Assembly (NCBI RefSeq): GCF_017115165.1
Contig: NZ_JABXKF010000123.1
Coordinates: 47,510 to 111,509, forward strand
Length of the DNA stretch: 64,000 bases
Origin: Nostoc sp. LPT
GTDB lineage: Bacteria > Cyanobacteriota > Cyanobacteriia > Cyanobacteriales > Nostocaceae
Direction of reading: 5' to 3'
This document shows positions 1 to 10,200 of the stretch, one piece after another (position 1 is the stretch's first letter; every line of letters begins with the position of its first letter). The notes beneath the pieces were generated by a model. That model did not search any database, was not told where the DNA came from, and worked only from the letters and a program-made list of their open reading frames with translations. The position numbers were made by a program, and so were the translations under genes.

Positions 1-512
1 CGTTGTCATTCACAGAAATTATGTGGTCATTGAATGCAGAAACGGAAGCGTTAAGGATACGCTGGATATTACCTACCTCAGCATTCACACTTAAAGATGG
101 TCTGGTTGCGTTTGGTTGCCACTCAAATTGTCCATCAAAGTCTTCTGGTTGCAAGTTAGTAAAAAATCCCTTGAGTTCTCTAGCATCTAGACAACGTAAA
201 GCATCCACCCCGCAGACTGGACAGGTATCTTTTGGCGGTTCCTGACCTCCTGGATGTGGTTTTTTTAACAATTTGTATGGGTAGATAACCGCTTGACAGT
301 TAGCACAAAGTCCTAAAGATTTATTCTCTTGAGTGAAGGCTGGTACAAGTCCTGGTTTAGAATCTATATTCTTACCTTGGGGATATAATTCGACTACACC
401 ACAGGCTGTATGCACAGCTTTATCTTTCACCGTTTGGGAACGAGGGGCAAATTGGCTGAGGGCAATATCTAGATTGCGATCGACTACTCCCTCTGTTGGC
501 GGCCATTGGTTG
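1..512 (-). pseudogene. C-terminal part of the DEAD/DEAH helicase, in a shifted frame
   Basis: On the minus strand a frame stays open from about 512 to the window edge and reads as the continuation of the upstream helicase: PPTEGVVDRNLDIAL, then CGVVELYPQGKN, a CANC / CPVC zinc-binding pair about 40 residues apart, and GFFTNLQPEDFDGQFEW. The helicase frame itself ends in a stop at 484-486, so one base lost or two gained around 503-512 split the gene. The site is not a long homopolymer, so either a real mutation or a sequencing error is possible. The gene is cut by the window start, so its true end is not visible. Confidence 0.7.
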
Positions 513-3500
513 GTGCGTGTGGGAAAGCGGGTATAAAGCGATCGCACCCGCGTCGGAAGTACTTTTGGGCATAGCCTGGTAAGTTGTGATCTGTTCCAGG
601 GTAAAAAAACTTAGAATACTGATGTCGGCGACGGATGCCTAATTGTCTGATTACTGCATCAGTAGCTTGAATTATTTTAGATGGTGTATTTTCTAGCGGT
701 TGATAACTGACCCACCCTTGCCCGAAACCCTCCATTGTGCGTACCATGTGATCAAACAATGGATTCATCAGTTCAGCAGTGAGCATATCTTCCAGTCGGG
801 TAGCATGGTCAGTCTGATTTTGTGTCGCTGGAAAAATTCTCGTCACCAAATTAGCATTCCAGTTGTAGCATTCAAACCAAGAATACCGTTGCTGACCCTG
901 ATTTTGTCCAACCCAGTAATTCAAGGCGCGAAAACTCGATCCGCCGGGACAAATACCACACTCTAATAAAGCATCTCTAACTTTTTGTCGTAATTCCAAC
1001 AAAGGAATGCGTTCAGGGTAGCGTTTGAGTAAACCTAGCCATGCACTACTCGCCTGTTGATTATTGGCGGGTAAATCCATCAGCCAAAAAAGCGCCTCTG
1101 TAACTAAGGTAGGATTAGCATTAGCAAAGCGATCGCGCCGAGTCATATCATCTGCTGCTTGGGCTACAGCACTATAAAGATTAGCGTTTAAAGTCTGCAA
1201 TTTTACTAGACTGGCTGGGCTATTAGCACTAGTAATTCGTAAAAAGGCGATCAGGTCATCCCAATATTGATAAAAAGACTGGATCAGTAATAGGCGCACC
1301 ATATCGCGGTAATGGTCAAGTTCCATTCCCGCAGCCAGTTTAGCTGCATCTTGGCGACTATCAGAAAATATTACCAACTTCCGAGAACTACCTAATCCCT
1401 GTTGAGACGGTGCTGGCATTTCTCGTAACAGTCCACTAGCAATAACTTGACAAGCCTTTTGAAAGCCGGTGCGGTGGATACGTAAAGGAGTCGGGAATTT
1501 GTCTCGTCTACCGTAGTCAGCATCACATCGGGGACACTTTGTTGGTAGTGCTGGTTGATCTAAATCATCTCCCTTTATCTGATACAGCCACCCTGGAATC
1601 TCATCAGTTTTCGGCGATGTGGCATTCTGGATAAGTACGCCTGTTTGTTTGTCTAACTTTGCTTTCACCCACTGACGTTTTATTTTATCAACAGTCCATT
1701 CTAGAACTTGAGGTTGTGTAGTCCAGGCTGGTGTTTCTCCCGGTAATGGCCAAAATACCCGATAGTTGCTGTAACGTTGATTCATGACAACTAAATCGGG
1801 TATACCTTCTAAGTTCGGCTGATCTGGCGTCAGGATATCTACTGTCAGGTTACTTAGCTTGCGAGTACTTTTGTATCCTCCCAAAAAGACATCGCCACAG
1901 ACTTCGCAGACAATTAAATCGAGAACGCGGGAACCACAACCGCAGCTGAGGCGATGGTTAGCATGGATAGCGCCAATGGTTGGTTGATCGCTTTGTCGCT
2001 GAACTTGATCGACTTGGATACAACTGGGGTTACAGCAAGCCCATAGGCTTTGCAAGTTGTGGAAAAATAAATGTCCGCGCACAGGTTGGGGCGATCGCCC
2101 ATTACTCAATTTGGACATCCCCAATGCTAATAGTAGTCCCCGCATCGAGTCGGATACCAAACTACTATTCGCAGCGTTGGGGAAAAGTTCGTTATCTAAA
2201 TCTGTTTGGTGTTTTTGTTTATTGGGATCTTTGACTTTCGCCGCCCGAACCGACGGCTGATTAGTTTGGCGAACAACGCGATCGACTTCCTGACAAGCAT
2301 CGCGTAAAGCTTCACCAGCACCAACAATCGCTAAAGCTTCACCGAGTTGCTTTTCTTCACTGATTCCAGATTCGGAGTATCCTAACTTGCTAGCTAAGGT
2401 AGACATAGCCAGACTATTTGCCGTTGGATCTGGCTGTGTCATCGACTGTAATGGATCGGGCTGCACTGACTGGGCAAACTCTGCAAAGGCACTTTGATAT
2501 TTAACTAGAGATTTTCTGGCGTTGGCTTTTGGCTGTTGTTGTTGTCCAGTAATGAAAGCAAACCGTTTGTCATCACGTCCAAAAAATTCGCGCAGGAATT
2601 TTCTTCCTTCTCGGTTATCATCCAAACTGGCTGTAGTTGTGACTATCCGCAGCTTGGGCGAATCTGGTGTTAAACCCAACCGCGAAAAAAGCAAGCGTAA
2701 AATATAGGCAACTTCCGTTCCCGGAGTGCCACGATAGGCGTGTAATTCGTCAATAATTAAGAAAAATTGCCGTTCTGGATGATTTGGTTCTGCCAGCCAG
2801 TCACGAGTTATATCAAAAATATCGTTTTCAATGCTCCGCATCATCATAATGTTGAGCATGGAGTAGTTAGTAATTAGAATATCTGGTGGAGTATCTTGCA
2901 TATCCCAACGTGACCACATTTCGCCACCATCAAGTCGGGGAAAGTAGTAAGGTAAATCGGGATTTAAAGATAAATTCCCTTGAAGTAAATTTTGTTGCTG
3001 CTTGGCATACTCATCTAATTTGTTTCGCAGTCGTTTGATTTTATCAGGTGTTGGTTCACCCGGAATCGGGGTTTCTCCAGTGTAACGCCCAAAGGTGATG
3101 CGGTTTGTGCCGCGTTCTCTATCTAGCCAATCGTGGATTTCTGGCGCTGACAGGGCTTTTCTGAGTCGTCGCAATTGGTCTTCTACTAAGGCGTTGAGGG
3201 GATATAGTATCAAACCTCGCATCGCTTTGGGGCGGGTAACGTGTTTCCACTGAGAAACGCGATCGCCCTGAATATCCCACCAGCAATGATTACTTGGTGG
3301 AGGCGGACTTGCCTCCCAAGTGCTGGATTCCCATGCTAAATGGGCGAGTAGTGGCAATAAAAAGCACTCAGTTTTCCCGGAACCTGTACCAGTGGTAACA
3401 ACTAAATCTTTTTGGTTGATTAAAACTGACTCTAAACTTTCCCATTGGTGTTGATAAAGTTCGATTCCCTCTTCAAACAGCATTTTTCCCAGTTGTGCCA

Positions 3501-3729
3501 AATCATGGTATTTTCCAGGCAGTTGTTTGGCAGCAGTTTGCAAGTCTCTCCCAGATGAGGGATAAATGGGAACTGGTTCAATTAAAGGTGGTTGGCTTAA
3601 AATACCTAGTTCTTGTAAAAGGCGATCGCGTTCTGCGGCTAAAGAGCGATAACGTAAAGGAAAAGCACTTTTAATATACAGCTGATAGATATGGTTAAGT
3701 CGTTGATACGCTCCAACTACGTCATGCAC
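484..3729 (-). CDS. DEAD/DEAH-box superfamily II helicase, frameshifted near its C-terminus
   Basis: The 1081-residue frame carries Walker A TTGTGSGKTECFLLP near residue 110, the motif PPDILITNYSMLN, the DEAH-type box IIDELHAYRGTPGTEVAYIL, a four-Cys cluster (CNPSC, CGCG, CEVCGDVF) mid-protein, a second CPRCDADYG cluster and motif LVIFSDSRQDAAKLA of the second helicase lobe. This architecture, a large helicase with an inserted zinc cluster and long C-terminus, resembles DUF1998-linked helicases of defence islands such as DISARM and Druantia; membership in one of those is not shown. It starts with GTG, 20 bp after the stop of the preceding gene, and is the third gene of an operon. The frame is interrupted near 505-512, so the protein is probably non-functional unless this is a sequence error. 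Confidence 0.8.
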   Translation of the reverse strand: MHDVVGAYQRLNHIYQLYIKSAFPLRYRSLAAERDRLLQELGILSQPPLIEPVPIYPSSGRDLQTAAKQLPGKYHDLAQLGKMLFEEGIELYQHQWESLESVLINQKDLVVTTGTGSGKTECFLLPLLAHLAWESSTWEASPPPPSNHCWWDIQGDRVSQWKHVTRPKAMRGLILYPLNALVEDQLRRLRKALSAPEIHDWLDRERGTNRITFGRYTGETPIPGEPTPDKIKRLRNKLDEYAKQQQNLLQGNLSLNPDLPYYFPRLDGGEMWSRWDMQDTPPDILITNYSMLNIMMMRSIENDIFDITRDWLAEPNHPERQFFLIIDELHAYRGTPGTEVAYILRLLFSRLGLTPDSPKLRIVTTTASLDDNREGRKFLREFFGRDDKRFAFITGQQQQPKANARKSLVKYQSAFAEFAQSVQPDPLQSMTQPDPTANSLAMSTLASKLGYSESGISEEKQLGEALAIVGAGEALRDACQEVDRVVRQTNQPSVRAAKVKDPNKQKHQTDLDNELFPNAANSSLVSDSMRGLLLALGMSKLSNGRSPQPVRGHLFFHNLQSLWACCNPSCIQVDQVQRQSDQPTIGAIHANHRLSCGCGSRVLDLIVCEVCGDVFLGGYKSTRKLSNLTVDILTPDQPNLEGIPDLVVMNQRYSNYRVFWPLPGETPAWTTQPQVLEWTVDKIKRQWVKAKLDKQTGVLIQNATSPKTDEIPGWLYQIKGDDLDQPALPTKCPRCDADYGRRDKFPTPLRIHRTGFQKACQVIASGLLREMPAPSQQGLGSSRKLVIFSDSRQDAAKLAAGMELDHYRDMVRLLLIQSFYQYWDDLIAFLRITSANSPASLVKLQTLNANLYSAVAQAADDMTRRDRFANANPTLVTEALFWLMDLPANNQQASSAWLGLLKRYPERIPLLELRQKVRDALLECGICPGGSSFRALNYWVGQNQGQQRYSWFECYNWNANLVTRIFPATQNQTDHATRLEDMLTAELMNPLFDHMVRTMEGFGQGWVSYQPLENTPSKIIQATDAVIRQLGIRRRHQYSKFFYPGTDHNLPGYAQKYFRRGCDRFIPAFPHAPTNGRQQRE

Positions 3730-3749
3730 AAATTAAAGCCTCTTCGTAT

Positions 3750-5036
3750 TTAACATTTAGCTTTTGACTCAATTGATGGGCAACTTCCCCACTCACGTTT
3801 TGATACAGTAGCCAGTATGCCCTGATATGTTGGTAGTTGTCCAGATGACAACACCAAAGCACGTTCATATAGTTCCGGCCAGCGTTGCTTTACTGGTATT
3901 GCCAAACACTTTGTAGCAACATTGTAATGAACTTGGCAAGATGCACCATGATAATACAAAGCTAAAAAGCGCAAACCATACCAATCACCTTGATGCCAAG
4001 TGTTAGTGTTTTGGTTGTAAAAAAGGGTGTAGCGGAGGTTTCGGTTTTCATCACACATCTGATACATCCCTGTTTCGTGAGGAATACCGCAGATTTCAAA
4101 ATCATCACCGTCAAAGTGCTTCCATTCCCACCGACTCGGCACAATTGGCGGCATATTCCTGAGATTTTGCTGCCAAGTAGCGATATCAGGTAGAATTTGG
4201 GCAAGTTGTGTGGATACTTCACCCGTATTGATGATGGGAAAATTATTTGCGATCGCATCAGGGTTATTCACCGCCAATTGAATGCAAGGTGGTGCTGACC
4301 CTCTCGGCTGGGGAGTAATAGATGCTACAATACCATACTCTTCTAATTGTTTGAGTAAGCCAATACTGCGTTGACCACACAGTATAAATTCGGTATTATA
4401 CGAGTCAATTTTTACAATAGCTGAAGGAGCCGCCGACCATCTGGAACCGTCTAGTGAAGACTCAAGATGTCCTAGTAAGCGTAACCGTCGTAATATGCGT
4501 TTAGGTTCCTCTAGTTGGAGTGCATTGCAGCTTTTTATAAAAGATTCCCAGCTACCATTGCCGAGGCTTGATAACCAGTATAGGAAGCGATCGCTATTTT
4601 GGGAAGGTTTCACCCAATCAGCATCAGAATGATTAATAGAGTGTAATTCTGTTAGTTCAAACGGGTTATCAGCACTGAGATTTTGTCTCGGTTGATAAGG
4701 AATCGGGCTGGTATAATCAAAAACATCATGAGCTACACCAACCATAGATTTTATCTGTTCATAAGTGAAGCCTCGACTATTTTTAATTGGACATTGGAAA
4801 AACGATAACTTCAGTAGACTTGCTTGCAATTCTGTAGGCAATTCACCGACTTGGTAACTTTCAATTGCTAGGAAGAAATAAAAAGGCTTTCGAGATTTTA
4901 TACCCTTTTCTACTCGTAAAATCGGCACTAATTTAGTAAGATTATGACGCTGTACTTGTTCAGAAATTTGCTTGATGAGGTCTTGTGGATTTCCGCGATA
5001 AGAAAATCCTGTATACCATCTTTGTACTTGTGGCAT
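3750..5036 (-). CDS. Unknown protein, middle gene of the helicase operon
   Basis: About 428 residues from the ATG at 5036 (MPQVQRWYTGFSYRG), which has an AGGGTG stretch just upstream. An in-frame TTG at 5069 would overlap the previous gene by 7 bp. No family is recognised. The protein looks soluble, with no signal peptide or membrane segment; Trp and Tyr are frequent in the C-terminal third (GDWYGLRFLALYYHG). Position between an unknown 562-residue protein and a large helicase suggests a partner in the same process, possibly DNA or phage recognition, but that is inference from context. Confidence 0.7.
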   Translation of the reverse strand: MPQVQRWYTGFSYRGNPQDLIKQISEQVQRHNLTKLVPILRVEKGIKSRKPFYFFLAIESYQVGELPTELQASLLKLSFFQCPIKNSRGFTYEQIKSMVGVAHDVFDYTSPIPYQPRQNLSADNPFELTELHSINHSDADWVKPSQNSDRFLYWLSSLGNGSWESFIKSCNALQLEEPKRILRRLRLLGHLESSLDGSRWSAAPSAIVKIDSYNTEFILCGQRSIGLLKQLEEYGIVASITPQPRGSAPPCIQLAVNNPDAIANNFPIINTGEVSTQLAQILPDIATWQQNLRNMPPIVPSRWEWKHFDGDDFEICGIPHETGMYQMCDENRNLRYTLFYNQNTNTWHQGDWYGLRFLALYYHGASCQVHYNVATKCLAIPVKQRWPELYERALVLSSGQLPTYQGILATVSKREWGSCPSIESKAKC

Positions 5037-5062
5037 GATACACCCTGATGACTCTAAATAAT

Positions 5063-6751
5063 TTAACAACTTTGCTCAATTACACTGCCAAAAATATGAT
5101 ATACAGAATTAATTGGCATTACTTCTCGATGCACATATTTTTCTATCTCTAGATAATTCCAATCTACAATCTTGACTAAACGTTGACTCGACTCACCTGC
5201 AAAAATCGCCTCAATTAAGTAATCACCAGGATGAGCAAAATCAAGCGTTATAGAAGTATTTGTAGTTTGTGAACTCTCCAGAAGTGTCTGATTATCTGAT
5301 AATCGAGTTACTTTTAATTCTGCGGTTGAATAGAAGCCAAAAATAGTAATTTGTGGGCTATGATTCAGAAGCCAAGCGCCAATTTTGGGTACGCGCAAGC
5401 CTCCAGACAAACTGATTGATAATTTTACACTTGGTTGCAAAGCATACTTAAGAGTTTGATTTTTGATGAAGACTCCATCCCAAGCTTGAGAAACAACCAT
5501 GCACTGCTGAAGTTCTACCCATCCAGAATTATTAAATATCGGCTGAGGTGTACAACTCGACTTTAATAAATGCTCATCTTGCAAACGTTGAATATCACTG
5601 AGTAATTCTTGTTTGCACAGGAGAATAAACTGAGTACCTAATGATGGGGCTTCCCAAGATGCATAAGCTCCAGAATCAGGATTTTCCGGATCGGGAATTA
5701 GTATCCAAAAGTCACGAGCAGGTAAAATTAGGTAATTTAGATCATCTGGAAAAATAATCTGGTATTTAGCACCATTTTCTAATTCATTTGCATTAACTGA
5801 ATACTCTAAAGGAAAATACCATCCAGGGCGTTCTTCTCTTAATGACTGAGTATTATCTCTCTGTTTAACTTCTACTGATTCTAGGCTGCGTCCCCGCTGC
5901 TGCTTGGGGTAAAGATAATAATCCACCTGTCCTAAAAATGGATCTTCAGCGCGATATAAACCACAGAAAAGATGACGACTCCAAGAGTAATAATTATTCT
6001 TGTCTGCCGTAGGACATCCTTGAGCTTTCCACTGTTCATAAACTTGATGCAAAGCTTCGACAATTGCCTCATGGCGTTGCTTATTTTCCGTCAATAAATC
6101 TTTTAAATGGATGCCAAATCCCCCTGCTTCTCGTCGAACATGAGCAAACAAAGTTTGGGCATCCCATTCTGCTTGCCATTGCTTCTCTTGGAATAGTTTT
6201 CGCAATTTATCTTTATCAGTGCGACGCAGTAAGGATTGAGAAATCGGATAATTAATATAGGTAGTTGAACCACCACGCCCCCGTTGTGCTGAAGGTAAAA
6301 ATCTACGTTCCATTAGCCAACGATTCCACTCTCGCCAAAGGGGTTCTTCAGCTTCATTACCAAATTTCATCCCCAATGGACGAGCAAAACCAGGCAAGGC
6401 TAAAATCTCTTGTAAGCGTTTGAAATAATTAGTTTCTGATATTTTTTCTTCTTGAGCCATTTGGGAAGCGGCTAAAATTGTGGCACATAAAAAAGCAACT
6501 CCTTTGGGTAATCCTTGGGAATCACGCCCTTTTAAATGCTGCAAATTAACCTGTCCTTCAAAAATGACTTTTCTTCTCACTGCTGTGCAGAAGTCATCAA
6601 CCCAAGTACCACTTGTAGGTAAATGCCCAAAATGATAACCAATACGTTCTATTACATCTTCATCAACGCTTAAATAAATTTTTGTACCGTGTGGTGTACC
6701 TTTGATAAAATAATCAATTAAAGCCTGATTCCAATCTGTATAATTCGCCAT
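5063..6751 (-). CDS. Unknown protein, first gene of the helicase operon
   Basis: 562 residues from a clear ATG (MANYTDWNQALIDYFIKG). The family is not recognised. The N-terminal 250 residues are rich in charged helices; residues from about 430 onward look like beta-rich, immunoglobulin-like modules (FGFYSTAELKVTRLSDNQ, FAHPGDYLIEAIFAG). No membrane segment. It overlaps the start region of the next gene, so the three genes are probably co-transcribed and translationally coupled. A perfect inverted repeat lies 27-44 bp upstream of its start. A defence-related role is a guess from the linked helicase. Confidence 0.7.
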   Translation of the reverse strand: MANYTDWNQALIDYFIKGTPHGTKIYLSVDEDVIERIGYHFGHLPTSGTWVDDFCTAVRRKVIFEGQVNLQHLKGRDSQGLPKGVAFLCATILAASQMAQEEKISETNYFKRLQEILALPGFARPLGMKFGNEAEEPLWREWNRWLMERRFLPSAQRGRGGSTTYINYPISQSLLRRTDKDKLRKLFQEKQWQAEWDAQTLFAHVRREAGGFGIHLKDLLTENKQRHEAIVEALHQVYEQWKAQGCPTADKNNYYSWSRHLFCGLYRAEDPFLGQVDYYLYPKQQRGRSLESVEVKQRDNTQSLREERPGWYFPLEYSVNANELENGAKYQIIFPDDLNYLILPARDFWILIPDPENPDSGAYASWEAPSLGTQFILLCKQELLSDIQRLQDEHLLKSSCTPQPIFNNSGWVELQQCMVVSQAWDGVFIKNQTLKYALQPSVKLSISLSGGLRVPKIGAWLLNHSPQITIFGFYSTAELKVTRLSDNQTLLESSQTTNTSITLDFAHPGDYLIEAIFAGESSQRLVKIVDWNYLEIEKYVHREVMPINSVYHIFGSVIEQSC

Positions 6752-6777
6752 TCGGGTTTAGTGCAAGCGCTCGTTAA

Positions 6778-6795
6778 ATCACCAATCATGGTGAT
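6778..6795. promoter_or_regulatory. Perfect inverted repeat upstream of the helicase operon
   Basis: ATCACC-AATCAT-GGTGAT, two 6-bp arms with a 6-bp spacer, 27-44 bp upstream of the first operon ATG. A TATAAA-like element lies just upstream on the minus strand. It could be an operator or a 5' UTR hairpin; no regulator is identified. Confidence 0.3.
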
Positions 6796-7246
6796 AATTT
6801 TTATAGTGTAAGTAGGCACTTAAAAATTTAATTGGAAATGATGTTTCATAACATAGGCAATCATTGATGAGGGCTTGCTTTTTGGTTCGCCACTCAATCA
6901 AATATTTTATTTCCAACTTAAAAATTATTATAAAGCTATAATAGTTACCAATGCATACGTAATTTAACTGAAACTGCTACTCGTTTATCTAAGTTAAATT
7001 ATCAACAAAAAGAATTCGTTATGCCTTAAAAAGTTGAAAATAAAAGTATAAAATATTACATAATTTAATGAAGATTTGAACAAATATCATATTTTCGTTT
7101 GCGATCGCTAAAATTCAATACCCAGAGGCGTATTAACAAGAGATAATAATAAACTCACACTACCCTTAGCTGTTGTCCCATCAACCATTACAGAACTTAT
7201 TCTGGCTTGGTTTAGGTAATTCACTTGACAGTCACAGGGTGAAATT
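6796..7246. other. AT-rich divergent spacer
   Basis: Spacer between the helicase operon (minus) and the GH15-like gene (plus). No convincing ORF or RNA gene seen. One HIP1 octamer lies near 7101. Promoters for both sides should be here but I cannot place them reliably. Confidence 0.5.
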
Positions 7247-7270
7247 TTGCAAGTTGTTCTGAACCAAGCC

Positions 7271-10200
7271 ATGAAAACATCTACTAAATTGCTATCTCGC
7301 CTAGACTATTACTACCAGCAAATCAAAACGATCGTACTGACTCGCCAGAATCCGATTACTGGTTTACTACCTGCGAGTACAGCGATTACAGCCCACGGCG
7401 ATTATACAGATGCCTGGGTGCGAGACAACGTTTACAGCATTTTGGCAGTTTGGGGTTTAGGACTTGCATACCGCAAGATTGACGACGATGAAGGACGCAC
7501 TTATGAACTAGAACACAGTGTGATTAAACTGATGCGCGGGTTGCTCTTTGCGATGATGCGACAGGCTTATAAAGTAGAGACATTTAAACATACTCAGTCG
7601 CTACTAGATGGACTGCACGCCAAATATAATACCGCGACTGGTGACATTGTTGTTGGTGATAATGAATGGGGACATTTGCAACTTGATGCCACATCTATAT
7701 TTTTGCTGATATTGGCGCAAATGACGGCAGCCGGATTGCAAATAATTTATACGATTGATGAAGTGAATTTCGTCCAAAATTTAGTTTACTATATTGGACG
7801 AGCTTACCGCACACCAGATTACGGCATTTGGGAACGTGGGAATAAAATTAATCGTGGTAGTGCGGAGTTAAATGCCAGTTCTGTAGGCATGGCAAAAGCT
7901 GCTTTAGAAGCTATCAATGGACTGGATTTGTTTGGTGTGCGTGGTAGTCAAGCATCGGTGATTCATGTGCTACCAGATGAAATCGCCCGCGCCCGGATTA
8001 CCTTAGAATCCTTATTACCGAGAGAATCTGGTTCCAAAGAAATTGATGCGGCGCTGTTAAGTATTATTAGTTATCCTGCCTTTGCGGTAGAAGATTTGGA
8101 GTTACGCGATCGCACTTTAAACGATATTATCAATAAACTCGCTGGTAAATACGGCTGCAAACGTTTTCTGCGCGATGGACACCAAACCGTTTTAGAAGAT
8201 CATCATCGCTTACACTACGAACCGTGGGAACTCAAGCAATTTGAGCATATTGAATGCGAATGGCCGTTATTTTTCACTTATTTAGTTCTAGATGGATTAT
8301 TTCGTGGCGAACAAGAACAAGTTAAAAAATACCAAGAGCTTTTAGAATCATTACTCATAGAACAAGATAGTTTGCGTTTATTACCAGAACTTTATTATGT
8401 TCCCGCAGAAAATATAGAGGCAGAAAAGTTAGCACCTCAAACGCAACCACGTTTGCCCAATGAAAATATTCCTTTGGTGTGGGCGCAAAGTTTATATTTT
8501 CTCAGTCAAATGTTGAGTGAAGGTTTACTAGCGGTTGGTGATATCGACCCATTGGGAAGACATTTGTGTGTGGGTAAACAGCGCGAAGCATTGGTACAAA
8601 TTGCTTTATTAGCAGAAGATGAAGATTTACAAACGAAACTAGAAGTTCACGGAATTGAAGCACAAACACCCGCCCAAGTAGAACCGATTCAAGTGAGAAA
8701 AGCTGGAGAATTCTCAGCTATTTATACTCAAATTGGACGTAACAATAAACTTGGTTTAACTGGGCGGCCAGTGCGGCGGTTGCGGAGTTTGACAACATCT
8801 AGAATCTTTCGGATTAGCGGTGAAACAATTGTATTTTTGCCTTCATTTTCAGACTCTCAACAGTTTTACTTAACCCTTGATTACCATTTTCTGCTGGATC
8901 AAATTAGGAGCGAACTAGCTTACATTCAAAAATATTGGAGCGATTTAGGTCGTCCTACCTTAACTTTAATGTTGACGCACACCATGTTAGAAGCCGGTTC
9001 GGAAGCATTACTGGAACTGATGCAAGAACTGAAAGATGGTATTTGTAACGGTGTACGGGTTAAATTAGGGCGGCTAAATCAGCTAATGCTAACAGCCAGA
9101 ATCCAAAGAATTGATTTTCTCCCCAACGCAGAATTCTCGCGATCGCCAGTAAAAAATGCTAGCCCACGTTGCTATTATTTAGCTTATCATCCTGAGAAAA
9201 ACTGGCGCTTAGGGCATACCCAAGAATTTCAAATGGAGTGTGAAACCAACTTTGGGTTATTACTTTCTCATTTGCGCTCATCAGAGAATATCTACGAACA
9301 AATTGAGTTACTGCAAACTTTAACTCGCTTACAGGGAATGAAATTTGATACAGGATATGGCGGGCCAGGATATCCTGTCACAGTAGGCGATTTGCTCGAT
9401 GAAGTTTATACCAAAGCTGGAGATTTAGGCATTTGGGCAGTAGTGCGTCGGGCTGCGGGGTTACGCCAAATGGTTGATATCAGCCTATCAGATGCAGTGA
9501 CGAGTATTTTGGTAAGGGGTAAGCAAATTGCTGTGGGTAAAGCTTACAGTGAAGCGTCCTTAATTACCGTACCCATGTCCCACGATGAAATTGCCGATAA
9601 AATTAATCATTTTTGTCGTGAAGATATACGCGATCGCGTCCTCACTCAAGAGATTTTAATCTATCTTGGCATTTTAATTCGCTCAGAACCCAAACTATTT
9701 CAGGGACTACTAACGCTGAGAGTCGGCTATCTCATCCTGTTGATAACCAGCGAACTAGCGCGGGAATTGCATGTCACTCAAGATGAAGCTTACGATTACT
9801 TAATGCAACTTTCACCCTTTGAAGTGAAAATGCGCTTGCGTCAGGTATTAACTGGATATACTGGCATGAGTAACCTGTTGCGCCAGCAAGAATCACTGCA
9901 TGTCAAACAAAAAGAAAGTGATATTGCTTGGGTGGTGTTACCAGGAATCGCCGAAGGAATAGAAGTTCCGCCGGGTGGTTGGCGGTGGTTTCGCCAAGCC
10001 GAGGGTGCGACGGGGCGCGTACCAAAAGAATTTTTTAAGCAAGTTTGGCTATTAATGCAACATTGCAAGGGTTTAGTGATTGGCGATAAATTAGAGCGCC
10101 GCAATCGTTTAGATAGTGAGATAATGCTATCGGAAATGACAGCCGGGGAAAGAAATTTTGCCCTGTTAGTTGAGCATTTGCTGAATAAAATAGAAGCTCC

